From Pseudoneurospora amorphoporcata (lineage: Eukaryota; Ascomycota; Sordariomycetes; Sordariales; Sordariaceae): DNA of 64,000 nt. Below are positions 11,427-23,126 of the stretch, one piece after another. The notes beneath the pieces were generated by a model. It saw only the letters and a program-made list of their open reading frames with translations, made no database searches and was not told the origin of the DNA. The stretch lies in the NCBI GenBank assembly GCA_033297205.1, contig MU859222.1, forward strand, positions 1 to 64,000. The letters run 5' to 3'. Each line of letters starts with the position of its first letter. The stretch's first letter is position 1. A program made the position numbers and the translations under genes.

Positions 11427-12964
11427 TTAGACTTGATAAACCAAAGCCGTGTCCATGTGGCCATCGGTCAGTCCTTCTTCCCTTCCCAATGCCGAGCCCA
11501 TAACGGCTGGATTATCATACAGCAGATACATGTGACCTAAGACCTCCCATAACAACTCATTATGAAACCGGTAACTCCGAGCGATATGCAAAATAACAAA
11601 ATAGAGGCCTGAAGTCTCTGAAGAAGTCCTGCCATTGAATCTGTGCGTCAAGGTTGTCAGTTAGCTCGGATTCACCTTCGGAGAGAGGACGGCAACCAGT
11701 AGCTGTCGGATGAATACGAATGAAAATGAGAGGAAGAAAATGCTTGACTAACAGATACCATTCCTTGGAAAGCCCAATCTCAAGTGTGAAACCATGTATT
11801 CCAGGATTCATCGCGCTGGAAATGACCTTTGACAGCAGTAGGCCCGGGCTGCTCAAGTTGTCATGATGATGATGATGATGGTCCAGTGGCAATAATGTTA
11901 ACAAGCACTCCAGCTGGTAGCAACGAAGAACTTGCATGAAATCCCGAATGGCGCTTTTTGACCAGAATCAAAATTGCCCGTGAAGGCTCCTGGGGACATG
12001 GACAAGTTACCGTAGTGCCGACGGAAGAATTAGACTGAAAGTTGACGATTTCCGACTGATGTCCGATCCAAGTATTGCGAGTTGTGCAGCGCACGAGGTT
12101 GAATGTTGGCCTCCTGGAATCAAACAGAACGGAAAGAAATAGCTGCCATCGAGCTATTTACGCGGACATGTCGGACTCCATTGGGGTTTTCGAGTGGGAA
12201 AACACCATATGGGCATATAGCTGGTCCCTTGTCATGTGCACTTGTTGGCAGAATTTCATTGACGGCCCACCCCCTGTTCTTTGGTGATATTTGGTCGACA
12301 GACTTCCGCGTGGCTGAAATGGAGTAACCGTTCCCGGAGAATGCAAAGTCCACGTTGCACCTTACCAATAGTTGATGTTTGATAATTGTATGTTCGTCAG
12401 GGGCGTCTCAATGGACAACCCGAGGTCCAAAGACATGCCATCAAGGCGCCCCAGAGTATGAGGCCGACCATTTCAGCAAGCCAAAAGCAAAACCCAGTCC
12501 AGGAAATCCACGGAAAAAGTCGGGCCAATACCGGGAAGACCATTCCGGGGGAGATCAGTGGCAGTTCCGGGGCGAGCTTGGGTGCCATGGCTCGAATGAA
12601 AACCAGAAAAATCCGTTGTGTGTAGCCAATTATGGTTGATCCAGGCGGGAGTTCCAGTAAACAGTGAAAAGAAGAACCTTGTTTCCTTGATTCAGCCTGT
12701 GTCCGGTCAGTTATTTCGAAAACGAAACATGGGGCTATCCAGATCATGGAGTGCAAGCCGTTGTTGGAAATTGGAGTACCGTATTGCGGTCCGAGGGATC
12801 AATGATATATACACTCTTCCAGAGGCTTTACTCACCTTGCTGTCCGTCCATGGCTTAGATCTTCCGATCGGTGAAGAGGGCGAATCCGTTTCAGGACTCG
12901 GGAGATTGTCAGCAATGGAAGACTCCTGATCCCGGGGGTGGAATGGTTTCAAGGTTAGACGCAA
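11427..12964 (-). CDS. Putative multi-exon gene, exon model unresolved
   Basis: Several minus-strand stretches look coding but could not be joined throughout. The best-supported piece runs from 12964 (upstream limit unknown) to a donor after 12836 (AAG|GTGAGT), then from 12696 after ACACAG. A branch-like AACTGAC sits just before that acceptor, the frame is kept, and the join leads into two or three hydrophobic segments (LARLFPWISWTGFCFWLAEM, VGLILWGALMACLW) before a stop at 12397. Further down, 11560-11820 encodes a conserved-looking segment (MNPGIHGFTLEIG, FLPLIFIRIHPTATGCRPLS, WQDFFRDFRPLFCYF). A strong GTAAGG donor lies near 12360. It may be one membrane protein with several introns, two genes, or a decaying gene. 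I recognise no family. Confidence 0.35.
11863..11880. repeat. ATG/CAT trinucleotide microsatellite (6 units)
   Basis: Six ATG units on the plus strand; read on the minus strand they would encode a His run (HHHHHH) inside the coding-like segment of the unresolved gene above. Confidence 0.8.
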
Positions 12965-13679
12965 ACACGCCTCGAGAGGAGGGCGAGGACGTTATCCCAA
13001 GAGCCACTCCGGACAGCAAGGAGAGGAAAGGCCGTTATCCACTACACACAAAGACGCCTGAACTTCGAGTCGCTCATCTTTTTTCCCAAATCCAGTGAAG
13101 TTTCCCGGTCCGTGGTATAATGCATCTCTCCATACTAGTCTCCCAGAACGAACAAAAAAAAGGAAAATGGAAAAAAAGGAAATCAAACAACCCGAAACAT
13201 TAATCGAAAAGAAAACTCGAAGACGGCACCACAATCCAATGCGGCAGCTGTCTGCAAGGTGCTGGCTGGAATCCGGATTGTTTCGTAGGCACCAGAAAAT
13301 CCGTGTTCTGCTAAAACCAAGGACAGAAATGTCGATAATCAGGTAATCCAGGGATGCAAATACCGTGAGAGAATGGTTGTTGCTGTATCGGAGCCGAGCC
13401 GCCGGAGCAGAGTCATAATCCAAACTTCCAGAGATGCAACTTGCAGCTCTCAAGGTTTCCGCGCACCTCGTTATTGTCCTGGGTCTATCCGTGGATCAGA
13501 TCATTATCAGGCCGAAAGTAAGCGGGATCCTGGTATGAGACAATGAAACAGAAATAATAGAGAACTCCGGGTTCCGAGGTATTAGCAAAGCATTAATAAC
13601 AGCCCACAAGACCTCCGACGTCTTGCGACGGGCAAGTCTAGGGCAGTCAAAGTCAAAAAGACCTGCGTGTCGCTAGCTA
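12965..13679. other. Intergenic, 3' side of the RfeG-like gene
   Basis: This holds the upstream side of the unresolved minus-strand gene, an A-rich stretch at about 13,150-13,220, and the downstream flank of the RfeG-like gene. A 153-codon minus frame (12992-13453) has no recognisable content. A possible ATG (MSDSKFRRLC, near 13077) could be an upstream first exon of the 11.4-13.0 kb gene, but I could not connect it. Confidence 0.4.
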
Positions 13680-15181
13680 TTAGCGGTGTTGCCGATGCCT
13701 GGCACGATCTCTGTCATCACGTTCCTGCTCCGGGCGGCGGTTGCGATGTTGATCCCGTTCTCGTTCCCTGGGCTCTGAGTCGCGACCGGGACTTCGGCGC
13801 GGGGCAGGTGACGGCCCGCTGCCCGCCATCTGGGCCGGTGTACTACTGTTTGACGTGGGGACCTGAGGAATGACAGGAGCCTGGTGGTTATCAAACGGGG
13901 GCTCTGGGATGTGACCATACCCTTGCCGTGTTGGCGTTGGACCTGCGGGGGAGCCTAGATTATCAGATGAAGCCTGCGCTGGGTTCGTTGTTGCCACATT
14001 GTACGCACCACCACGGCCATATAGAGGATCGGCAGAGTAAGCCTGAGTGGCTGAACTTCCGGGAACTGGAGCACCATAGTACTGATCCGGGGCAGGTGGG
14101 TAACCAGGAGCGCCGTTGGTGGGAGCATACATTGTCCTGACCGGGGCAGCAGAAGAGACCGCAGGGTGAGGCGCCATCCTTGGGGGTTCCGACGTCACAT
14201 AGTTCGGCTGTGTCCGGTAATCTGAGCCCATCACGTAGGAAGCTTCCTGTCCAACTTGTCCATAGCCGCCAGCCGGCATAGGAGGAGGGGCCGCCATGCC
14301 CGGGTATCTGTCTCCGGTGTTGGGAGGTCCGGGCGAGTACTGAGGAGCAGGAGGGTTGGTCGGGTACGGAGGGTATGCCTGAGGAGGATACTGTGCTGGA
14401 ATACCGGCGGCCTGGGGCGTATACGAAACGGGCGGATAAGCAGGAGGACCTGGCTGGGGCGGCCCTGGGTACGCATTCTGCGGAGGATAAACCGGGTTCT
14501 TGGGAGCGCTGGGCTGTGGGGGATAGTCAACATCCATGGCATTGTCCCTGGCGTAGGCATCGTAGTGTTCCTGTTCCCGTTGGCGGTTTTTCCAAGTGCT
14601 GTAATCAGAAGACCCGCGGTTCTGCTCGCGCTGGCCTGTGGGCGAGTTAGAGCTTCTCACAAATGTTGAGCCATTGTGCTGGCTAGAGTGTATTGTACCT
14701 CCAGTGCCACCACCTGACCTGGACGCAGCACGTCTCTCTTGCTCCCATCGAGCGGAGTCTGCCTTGAGGTCTTGAATCATCGCCTGCAGAGCCACCTTGT
14801 TTAGCATCAAGACTTTGGTAGCGCGCAAGCATGTGCGCGAGCTGACTGCGAGGACTCACCGATGTCAAATTGCGATAGGCGGTGATGAAGTAGCCTTGGG
14901 TCACACGGCCGTCTGGTGACTATGAGGCGAGCAGCTGTAAGCGACTGTCCCTCACGATACCACGCTCAAGTGGATGAGGCCGAAGAGGAAAGAAATTCTC
15001 GGTCGAAGGGGCGTACCTCGTAGGTTCCAGGGCGTACAAGTGCATCGTTTCCGAGATACCTGCAGATGTCGGAGGTGATGACTTCGCGGTCGATACCGTC
15101 GCGAGGCACGAAGTATTCGTTCTGGCGCGCAGTCGAGGGCTGAGGGGCCTGAGCTGGCCTGTTGCCAGGTCTTGCCGCCAT
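13680..15181 (-). CDS. rfeG: RfeG-like fungal protein (putative transcription factor)
   Basis: Three exons on the minus strand, 15181-15017, 14919-14860 and 14783-13680, give 442 residues; both introns are phase 0. Residues about 20-95 carry the conserved block (NEYFVPRDGIDREVITSDIC, RYLGNDALVRPGTYE, DGRVTQGYFITAYRNLTS, MIQDLKADSARWEQERR), which I associate with the Aspergillus/Neurospora protein annotated as transcription factor RfeG. Residues about 100-300 are a Pro/Tyr/Gln-rich low-complexity region (YPPQ, YPGPPQPGPPAYPP), likely disordered and possibly activating. The tail is a charged Arg/Asp/Glu tract ending RHRQHR. No DNA-binding fold is visible, so the transcription role rests on the family name only. 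The start at 15181 (MAARPGNRP) is chosen because the frame upstream reads into non-conserved leader. Confidence 0.75.
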
Positions 15182-18100
15182 GTTGATTGCGGAAAGGGCG
15201 TAGTGGTCCGAAGGAACAAAACAATGAGGACGGTTGTAGATCAAGAAAACCAGCAACCAGAACGGCGTTCTGGACAAGAGGTATGGAGGTGAGGTGAGAA
15301 AAAAGATGTGGCAAGTGGATGACCGATGATGGGACAGCAGGCCAGGGGGTAAAGAGTCCGAATTTTGGGAAGAAGGGATGAACGAGGAAAGAGGGGAGGC
15401 CGGGAAGAAATGGACGCCTGGCTGTGTTTAGGTTGTGCCAAAGTGGGCCGGCGTGGTGGTCGTGGGTGGGATGGAAGAACTGAGGCACTCCTGGCAACCT
15501 GGCTGGGCCTGGCAGCGGTACGTACTTCTAGCAGGTACCCTCAACCCTGCCTCTGGGCTGGATGCTAGAGCCCAGGTAACCGGAGAACAACCTGTGGACA
15601 GGCGAGATAAGAGACAGGAAAAATGGGTGAGTGAAGGTGACCAGACTGGCCGGCTTACATTGCAAATCGGCGCTGAGCTTGACAGCCGGCCTGCGACGGC
15701 AACACGACCGACTTTCTGCTGGGCCTCTTATACGTAGTCTGGTATATCGTATGCTGGAGAGAGTGTCCGCCCCACGGTCACCTCGTCCTATGTATGTAAC
15801 ACGTTGGGCAGGCGGTTAGACAAGGCTAGTACCTAAGCTACGCTACCCGGACAGCCAGCAGGCACGACCTTTCTGTAAGGACACTGCTGCTCCGCGGTCT
15901 GTACCCGAGTTTTGTGCTTGCTGCTTGCTTGCTGGTGCAAATGCGATGCGAACCCAGGCATCGGGTTCTCTCCTGCGTCTCGCTCGTCGACAGCGAGAAC
16001 GGATTCGGAATGGAGAATGGGGAATGGAGAATTGTGGGTGACACTAGGCCGAACTCTGATGGAGAATGGGGCACGGAATCCGCAGGGCATCCGCAGAGCA
16101 TCCGCAGGGCAGCAAGGGCATCTGCTGACAACGAGCATGAGCAGCAGGAACATGAGCCAAACGAGAAGCTGACTGACACCAACCGGATCGGCCAGAATAC
16201 GGAATGCCTTGCAGATGGGATGGGGGTGACAGCAACCTCAATTCCAGAGTGAGGGGCTTGAGAAGGTCGGGAGGCAGCACCAGAAGGTCCTACTGCCAGG
16301 GTTGGTTTTCTGGATCCATGGCGGTAGGGACCCCGTGTCTGCCAATGGGAGCGCGTTGCGCTAATGTGTCGTTGAACCTATAGTCGCCACAGGAGGGCGG
16401 CCTAAAACAACGACGAATGCTGAATGGTGAATGTCGGCTTGGGGATGGATGGCGGCCATACTCAGCCGAGTCAACTTTTACAACTGTGGCCACGCACAGC
16501 CGAGCATAGCAGGCTTGATAGAAAAGCAGTTTGCGCACTTGAACAACCAGTGAAACGATATGCCACAGCTTATCTTATAGTACCCGTGTCCTCCCTTTTT
16601 TCATGAGGTGTTTCTCTCCTTTTCCCTCACCGGCCAGGACGGCCTAGGGAGAAAGGCGTGGGAGACTTTGGTTGGCTCTAGGGCCCCGAGGTGGGCTGCA
16701 ACAAGCGAAAGAGGCAGTTACTGCCAACCACTGAAAAGCGACTCGAGATAGCCCAAGGACAGGGGGAGGACGGATGGAGCAATGGACAAAGCCATTGCTG
16801 ATGGAAGACACAAAGGCGTACAGGCTTAGGAGAAATGGGGAAAGAAATGTGCGGTGTAAAGATTAGCAAGCGTTGGGTTGTGAGCCTGTGGAGGGGCATG
16901 CTCAGAATCGCTTCAGGTCGAATCGCATTTTTCCATTGTCGACAGGTGATAATAAAGTCGCTGGCATGATATACATAGGTGAGAAAAAGGTGCACTTGGT
17001 ACGTAGGAGCGAACCTGCCATACTCGTGCGCTTTTACGCCTGGAGGATCATTTGGGTCTCAATTATCGGCCTTCTAGACTGGTGCCAACTGCCAAGTTGT
17101 ACAAACAGTCAGAGGTCGGATATGGTGATGAGGCTGGTGTTGTTTGTAGACTCTTCCATTCTGAGGACTCTATTGGCTGTGGGGGCTGCTGTGGAAATGC
17201 CAAAATCGCACGCGGAGGGTGGGTGCCAATTAATCAACCGCACGGCGCCAACCTCGGGTGGTAACTCGTACCAATCACTGAAAGAAACGGACACGGAGCG
17301 CTGCCGACACCGTACTGTACAAGTTTTCCAGCCGTTGAGGTGAACGCAAGGAAAACCGCTGTTTTGGTAGTGGATATTCGGTGACCCATTTGGGCGTCAA
17401 GGGCGCAAAATCTTCTGAGATAGGCCCGGTGCGCAAAGATAGCTGAATGCGGGGACAATGAAGGCCTGACTTCAGAATCAAGGTAAAGGTCATTCGTTGA
17501 AAAATCATCCCACAGATGTTGATGTCATTCGGAGACACTTCAGATTTATACACGAAAAAACAAGACGGCTTCAAATGTCTACTCTACAGTGGTGCCATGA
17601 GGTGGTCTACGGATGGTCTTCGCAGAGTCACTGCCATATGGCTCTCAATATTTAGGCGGCTAAACCTATGGTGATGGATGGCAGCGATCGACAACCAATC
17701 TAATCGTCGAAAGTTGAAGGGTCGGGGCCAGGCGCCAGACAGTGCTGACTGAACGGGCTGAAGGTGGCACATAGATGGGATGGAAGAGTCGCTTCGTCGC
17801 CGACGTGTGTGCGTACAAGAATTCAAGAAATCATCTTAAAGCATCCCGACATGGTTTCTTGATGGGTCGCCGCCGTCGCATGTGGGATGTGCCGAGTATG
17901 ACTTACCGAATCAGGCCCCATGCCGTCGTCGCTTCTTCCACGCGGGCTAAAATGCGTTGAAGACAGATTGAGCTAGTAAAGAGCTGCGTCAGGATACTTT
18001 CTAGTAGGCTTCCTGATGGAGACGCAATGGGGAGCAATGAGGTCTGGGAACGGGCGGGTTCTGGCAACAATCGGGTATCAATGCATCTGGGAGTCTGGAA

Positions 18101-19006
18101 GCCCAACCTCTCTGCAACGCCGCAAACTGCCGCATGAGATGGGGTCCCCCCGCAGCCAATCAGCTTCGTCCGAGATTTTGGGGGTGGTGAGGGTGTAAGC
18201 TCGACGACAAGGCGACCGTTTGGCTCTGAGCACGCTCGTTGCCCCGAGTTATCATGACCGAATTGACTTTTTCCTTCCCACAACGGCAAGCAACCTCAGT
18301 GCAGAACATGCTCCTGCGTCGTAATTCCATTCTGATGACCAAACAAAGGGACACATGCCGTCTCCGCCATTTTGTCAGACAGGAACCTCTATCATGACGA
18401 GTATCCGACCGCCAGTTCAGAGACAGACATTGACGACACCTTTGCCTGTTTGTCTTCAATCCCACAATCGATAAGACTTCCAAGACTGCCAGTGACCTGT
18501 CAGGAAATTGAGCGGCAACTTTCACGAGCTGAACTCATTGCACGCAGATTGGACTTCCATCTTCCCGGGGGCGTTTCGACAATCCAAGGAGCGTGATAGC
18601 CTCCTCATGGAACTCGGCTGCCATGTAACGAGAAAATGTGATTCACGAGATATGCGGAAGCGGGACTGCCGACCCGTTACCCTCCATTGAGTGCCAGAAG
18701 AGAATCGTGGATCTGACCAAGCATTGATTGGTTTGTCCCTGGGATCTCAGTCACCGCCATAACGCAGGCTTTGATGAGATGTCGTAGTCAATCCCGTCGC
18801 GCAGCTGGAGACGAACACCTGCAGCGAATTTGAAGAGCGAACCGTCCTCCACAAAGACCGCATGTGCAAACTTGAATAGCTCGGTCAAGGGCACCTTTTG
18901 ATATCAGACGTGGTGTTGTGGATTCATGCATCGAATTCTCCACATGTGCGCTCATGTCGCTATGCCGCTATTAGGGCGCCGTGTCATGAAAATCGCAATA
19001 GCCTGC
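15182..19006. other. Intergenic, no gene recognised
   Basis: Nearly 4 kb between the RfeG-like and polymerase eta genes. The longest frames (156 codons plus at 16873-17343, 128 codons minus at 17903-18289, 121 codons minus at 18160-18525) have no recognisable motifs and are not linked by convincing splice signals. The part next to 15181 is the divergent leader and promoter of the RfeG-like gene. Confidence 0.45.
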
Positions 19007-21091
19007 TCAACCGAACTTGAGTTTGCTTTGCCCACGCTCGACCTTCTTCGGTCTACCTTGTCGCTTCGGCGTCGTACTTGTGGATTTCTGATTGCCGGGA
19101 CGCGAGCTTGACGCTGATGGTTGATTGACGAATGTCTGACTGACACGTTCTTCTTCTTGGAGCTCTTTAGCAAAATGCCAGTCCTGATGGCTTTGCAGTT
19201 TCTCTGGGCTATCGAGGCTGGCGTTGCATCGCGAGCACGTCAATGTGATGATTGGGCCGGGTTCTGGTTCAGAATTCCCGTTTAATACCTCATCGGCTTT
19301 GCCCACCCCCTCTGAACCGGCCGGCTCACCTGACATGACCTCCTCTTTCAGGGTGCCCAACCTTTGACCGCTTTGACCACTGATGGCTGTATCGTCGGAG
19401 CCCAACCCAGGATTAGCGCCCTGAGATAACTCTCTCTTCGCGAAAAACCGTTTTATCCCGCTGTTATCCAGGCGCCTTCGCTTCTCTGCCGGGCGGATCT
19501 CATTTTCAGGATCAACCGTCGCGGTCCGTGCCCCCATCTTGCTTGCCTGAGCCTCCTCGCCCTTCAACAAGAAAGCGCCAATGCCCATGTTTCCAGTGAC
19601 ACCATCCTCAAATCCACCGACGCTAAGGCTAAGGTTGGAACACGGCCAAACCTGACCCTCGGCAACAATCTGGCTTAGCAGGTTCCTGGACAGCTCGAAC
19701 AAAGTCTCTTCGTCGAGCTTACGGCCTTGAGGAATAGGACCCTGACGTGACCGGGTTTGGGTGCCGTGGCGGTGATGGAGATTGATAGTCTTCGGCCTCC
19801 GCTTGTTTTCCAAAACGCCTTCTTCGACCAACCGGGAAAAAATGTCAGCGGCGAAGATGCGGAGCCATCTAACAGCCTGTTCAAAGGAGGTTATACTGGG
19901 GCGGAAGGACTTGGCCGACAGCATCGACTTGATTTGGACGCGCGGGTTCACCTCGCTATTGTCGATACCACGCACGGTGTTGTAGACCCAAATCCCCGTG
20001 TCTTCGCCTAGTTTCGATTTCAGCTGCTCCACCGAGACATCCAGCAAATCTTTGACCGTGTCTGTGTGGTAGATCTGACTGATTTGTTCGCCTAGCTTGC
20101 CACCAAGGTTCCGCATTTTTGTGAACTTGAAGTCGGACAGGAAATGCTGAACTGAACGGTTCCGAATCACCGTCTGTTGGTTGGGCTTCCGGTAAGCCGA
20201 GCCCAACTTGCTCAACAGCTTATTACAGGCTACACCAGCGGAGCACGTGTATCCAAGCTTATCTGAGATAGCTATGCGCACCTTGCGCACGATTTCCGAG
20301 CCTATAAGAATAGCCACGTCGTCCCAGTCCGGATCCTCAAGTTCAGCATTCTCGCCTGACAGGTCTACCAGCGCATCAGCCTGCCAGTCGAGAGCTGTAA
20401 TGGATGGCATGGGCAGCATCTCGGACGGGTCGTCGTATGGGGGAGGGTTGGCAAGCTCGGGAAAACGTTCGAGTAGGATAGCGTGCACCTGTGCCGAAAG
20501 GTCCATAAACACCTCATCGATGCTCGCCTTCTCCACCTTTTGAAGATGAGGTGGGAGTTCTTCCTTGATGATAGCCAGAATCCTACGGGATTCAAGTCGG
20601 TAAGGGTCCAAGGACACCTTGTGCGTCGCCATATTGGCCGCGGCATCCGGGTGGTAATCCCACTTGGCATCGCCTTCTCTCCATGTTGCAACGTGTTGGT
20701 GTATAAGGTCCGGGCAAAGCTTTTTTGCTTCCGACACGTTGCAATGCCGGCCGATGCCAAAACTACGAGCCGGGTAGTTGACCGCTATCAAGCCCTGCCT
20801 ATACGAGGTCAGTTTGACGTCAGAGGATGCCAAATGGGGGCGCAATGCCGGAGAGTGGCTTTACCATTGCTGAACGGCAACGGGCTTGTCGACGGGTATC
20901 CCCAGTCGCACCATTTCTACTTGGGCGTAGAAGCAATCGAGATCCAAGTGGGCAGTAACCCTGAGCGGACACGAAGTGCTTGAGGCGGCGAGCTGCTGGA
21001 TGTGACGGTATGTGAACCGTGAGCGCTTCATGCCGGGAGCGCCCGCGGGAGACGAGTCGCGAAAGGACTGCAGATGGAGCGGTGACGACAT
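19007..21091 (-). CDS. rad30: DNA polymerase eta (Y-family translesion polymerase)
   Basis: Translesion polymerase that inserts opposite UV dimers, recruited to stalled forks by ubiquitinated PCNA. Two exons, 21091-20865 and 20798-19007, give 672 residues; the 67-nt intron splits the Trp codon in VAVQQ-W-QGLIAVNY. Catalytic metal ligands are visible: Asp50 and Asp52 in HLDLDCFY, and Asp170/Glu171 in SIDEVFMDLS. GYTCSAGVACNKLLSKLGS is the palm/thumb hallmark, followed by the helix-hairpin-helix region (MRNLGGKLGEQI). C-terminally, GIKRFF (about 523-528) resembles a PCNA-interacting motif. Residues 597-617 form a UBZ ubiquitin-binding finger (C-x2-C-x11-H-x3-H), and the protein ends QSKLKFG after a basic stretch. 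The start is the first ATG, 49 codons before the first catalytic Asp. A complete, apparently functional gene. Confidence 0.95.
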
Positions 21092-23126
21092 GGCAGCGTA
21101 TGGGCGGAGTGGACAGCCAAGAGTGTCATTTTTGGTCGGTCGGTCGGGCTACGAAGGCGGACCAGCAACAGCAGTCAAAATCGTGGTAGTAATCGCGGAT
21201 GTCCGAGAGAGGTCTATCGGTGACGGAGATGCATGAAGACGGCGTCGCGACGGGTGGTTGTAAGAGTTGCCGAAATCACGTCGGACGGAGTAAAAGCGCG
21301 CTAAGGTAAGGTGTACTGTAGCAAAGAATGGCCGCGAAGTCCAGTGTGTCCAGACTGCCCTGTGGACACTGTTTTGGAAGCTGACAGGATCGGAGGAAGT
21401 TCAAGCCGGGAGGTCCCCCACAGCGGGTGATTGGGTGGATGCATCCGCGCCTATCAGTGGATGAGATCCCCACGTTGACGCATGCGGAAGCCCCACCCCT
21501 GCCGCAGGTCGCGCTCTGCTGTACATCCAAAAACCAACGAGTAACGACTGCACTTGCAAAGCATCCATCTGATTGTGGTCCTTCTTCCCGTCTGCATCCT
21601 CACACCAAAACGGAAGGCATCTTATAACTCACTTCAATTTTGACCCGCTCTAACTTCCATGATATCAGACCGAAATATAAAGTCGCGATACAAGGACGTT
21701 TAGCCCAACCCTTCAATCCATCCAAAAGGCCCCCTTCCCGCATATGCGAGGATACACTACATATACACCTAACCTGAAGCTCCAGTTGAGGTGTCAGAAC
21801 GGTCCACATATTCTGCCCAAACACGACCATGTCTAAATCGCCTAGTAAGGCGCGGGGGTAGGGGGAGTTACATCAAACGAATCCTATTGATATCATGTCT
21901 CAAGACGTCTGGGAATACTTTTGCGCGGCGAAGAGAACTAAAGGCCCTGGGCCACCATCAACATCACTTCTCACGACAGCAGCCCGGTATTTGACGATGT
22001 ATGCCAAGTACGGGATACGGTTTTTGGTCAAGAGTGCGTGCTATGAACATACAACCTTTCATAAAATCAGATGTGCATGCTCGATCATACGCTCGATGGG
22101 CGACGACTTTCATTCCGCTCTGGAGAGGGAACGGACGGGAAGCTACAGACAAATTATCCCATCGACCCTCTCTACGCAGCCTGAGAACCGAGAACTTGAA
22201 CCCCAAAGTGACAACACAGCGCCTACATACATATTGCGTTAGCATATATCCCATACGTGGGGGTAAACGATGCAATGAACCCTACGATACCACCGGTTCG
22301 CACGACGCATCGTTTCTTGCTACCACCACTTACCATTTGTTCTTCAGGTTGCACTCAAAGCAGTGTCCCGTTGTTCCATCCGGATCCTGTCAGTCCATGT
22401 TGGGCTTTCTCAGACTTCCACCGGAGTTGCATTCTGCTATTGAAATCCAGTCTATGTCTTGAGGGCATTGATGTTAGCTACTGTGTAATCACTTTCAACC
22501 ACAAACCACAGGAAGACAAACGGCTACGAGATATCAGAACAAGGAGAGGGTGATCAAAAAAAGGTGTTTGAACACAGACAACGGCATCTAGCTGGCTTCC
22601 TGGCCCAAGGAACATACATATGATGGAACTCCTCAACCCAATAGCAAAGTAGGTACAACCGAGTGCCAGCCTGATCGTGACCACAATAATTGTGCCGACT
22701 GTAAGCTATAAAAATCCATGTTGAACTTGCCCTTCTTATGATATGGGCCGTGCGGAACCATGTTCTCTGAAGCCTCTGCCGGCTAAAAGTGATACGTGTG
22801 ATTGGAGACGTCCAAATCATGCTGCAGTTTCGCAAAACTCAGGTGGTCATCTTCTTGGGAGTAGTAAAGGATGAGTACCTAACTTTCTCTAAGCTTTCTT
22901 TGCATCAAGTAGACAGAAAGCCATGGAACATGCTCACATCCGGAGAGACAGTAACATCAGCACCATACAAATGTGACCGCCATAATCCAACATTAAAGTA
23001 TCTAATCAAGAGTAAAAAGAAACATAACCACCGCGCCCTTCGCCGAGCGCCAGCAAAGTACAGAAACAAAAGTAGTACATAAACAAATGAAAGGGGGTAT
23101 CTAGATTGATAATTTGATTTCAAGGT
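21092..23126. other. Intergenic, no gene recognised
   Basis: This contains the promoter of polymerase eta and the downstream flank of the palmitoyltransferase gene. Frames up to 153 codons (22001-22462, plus) show no family features. I see no RNA gene or repeat. Confidence 0.45.
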
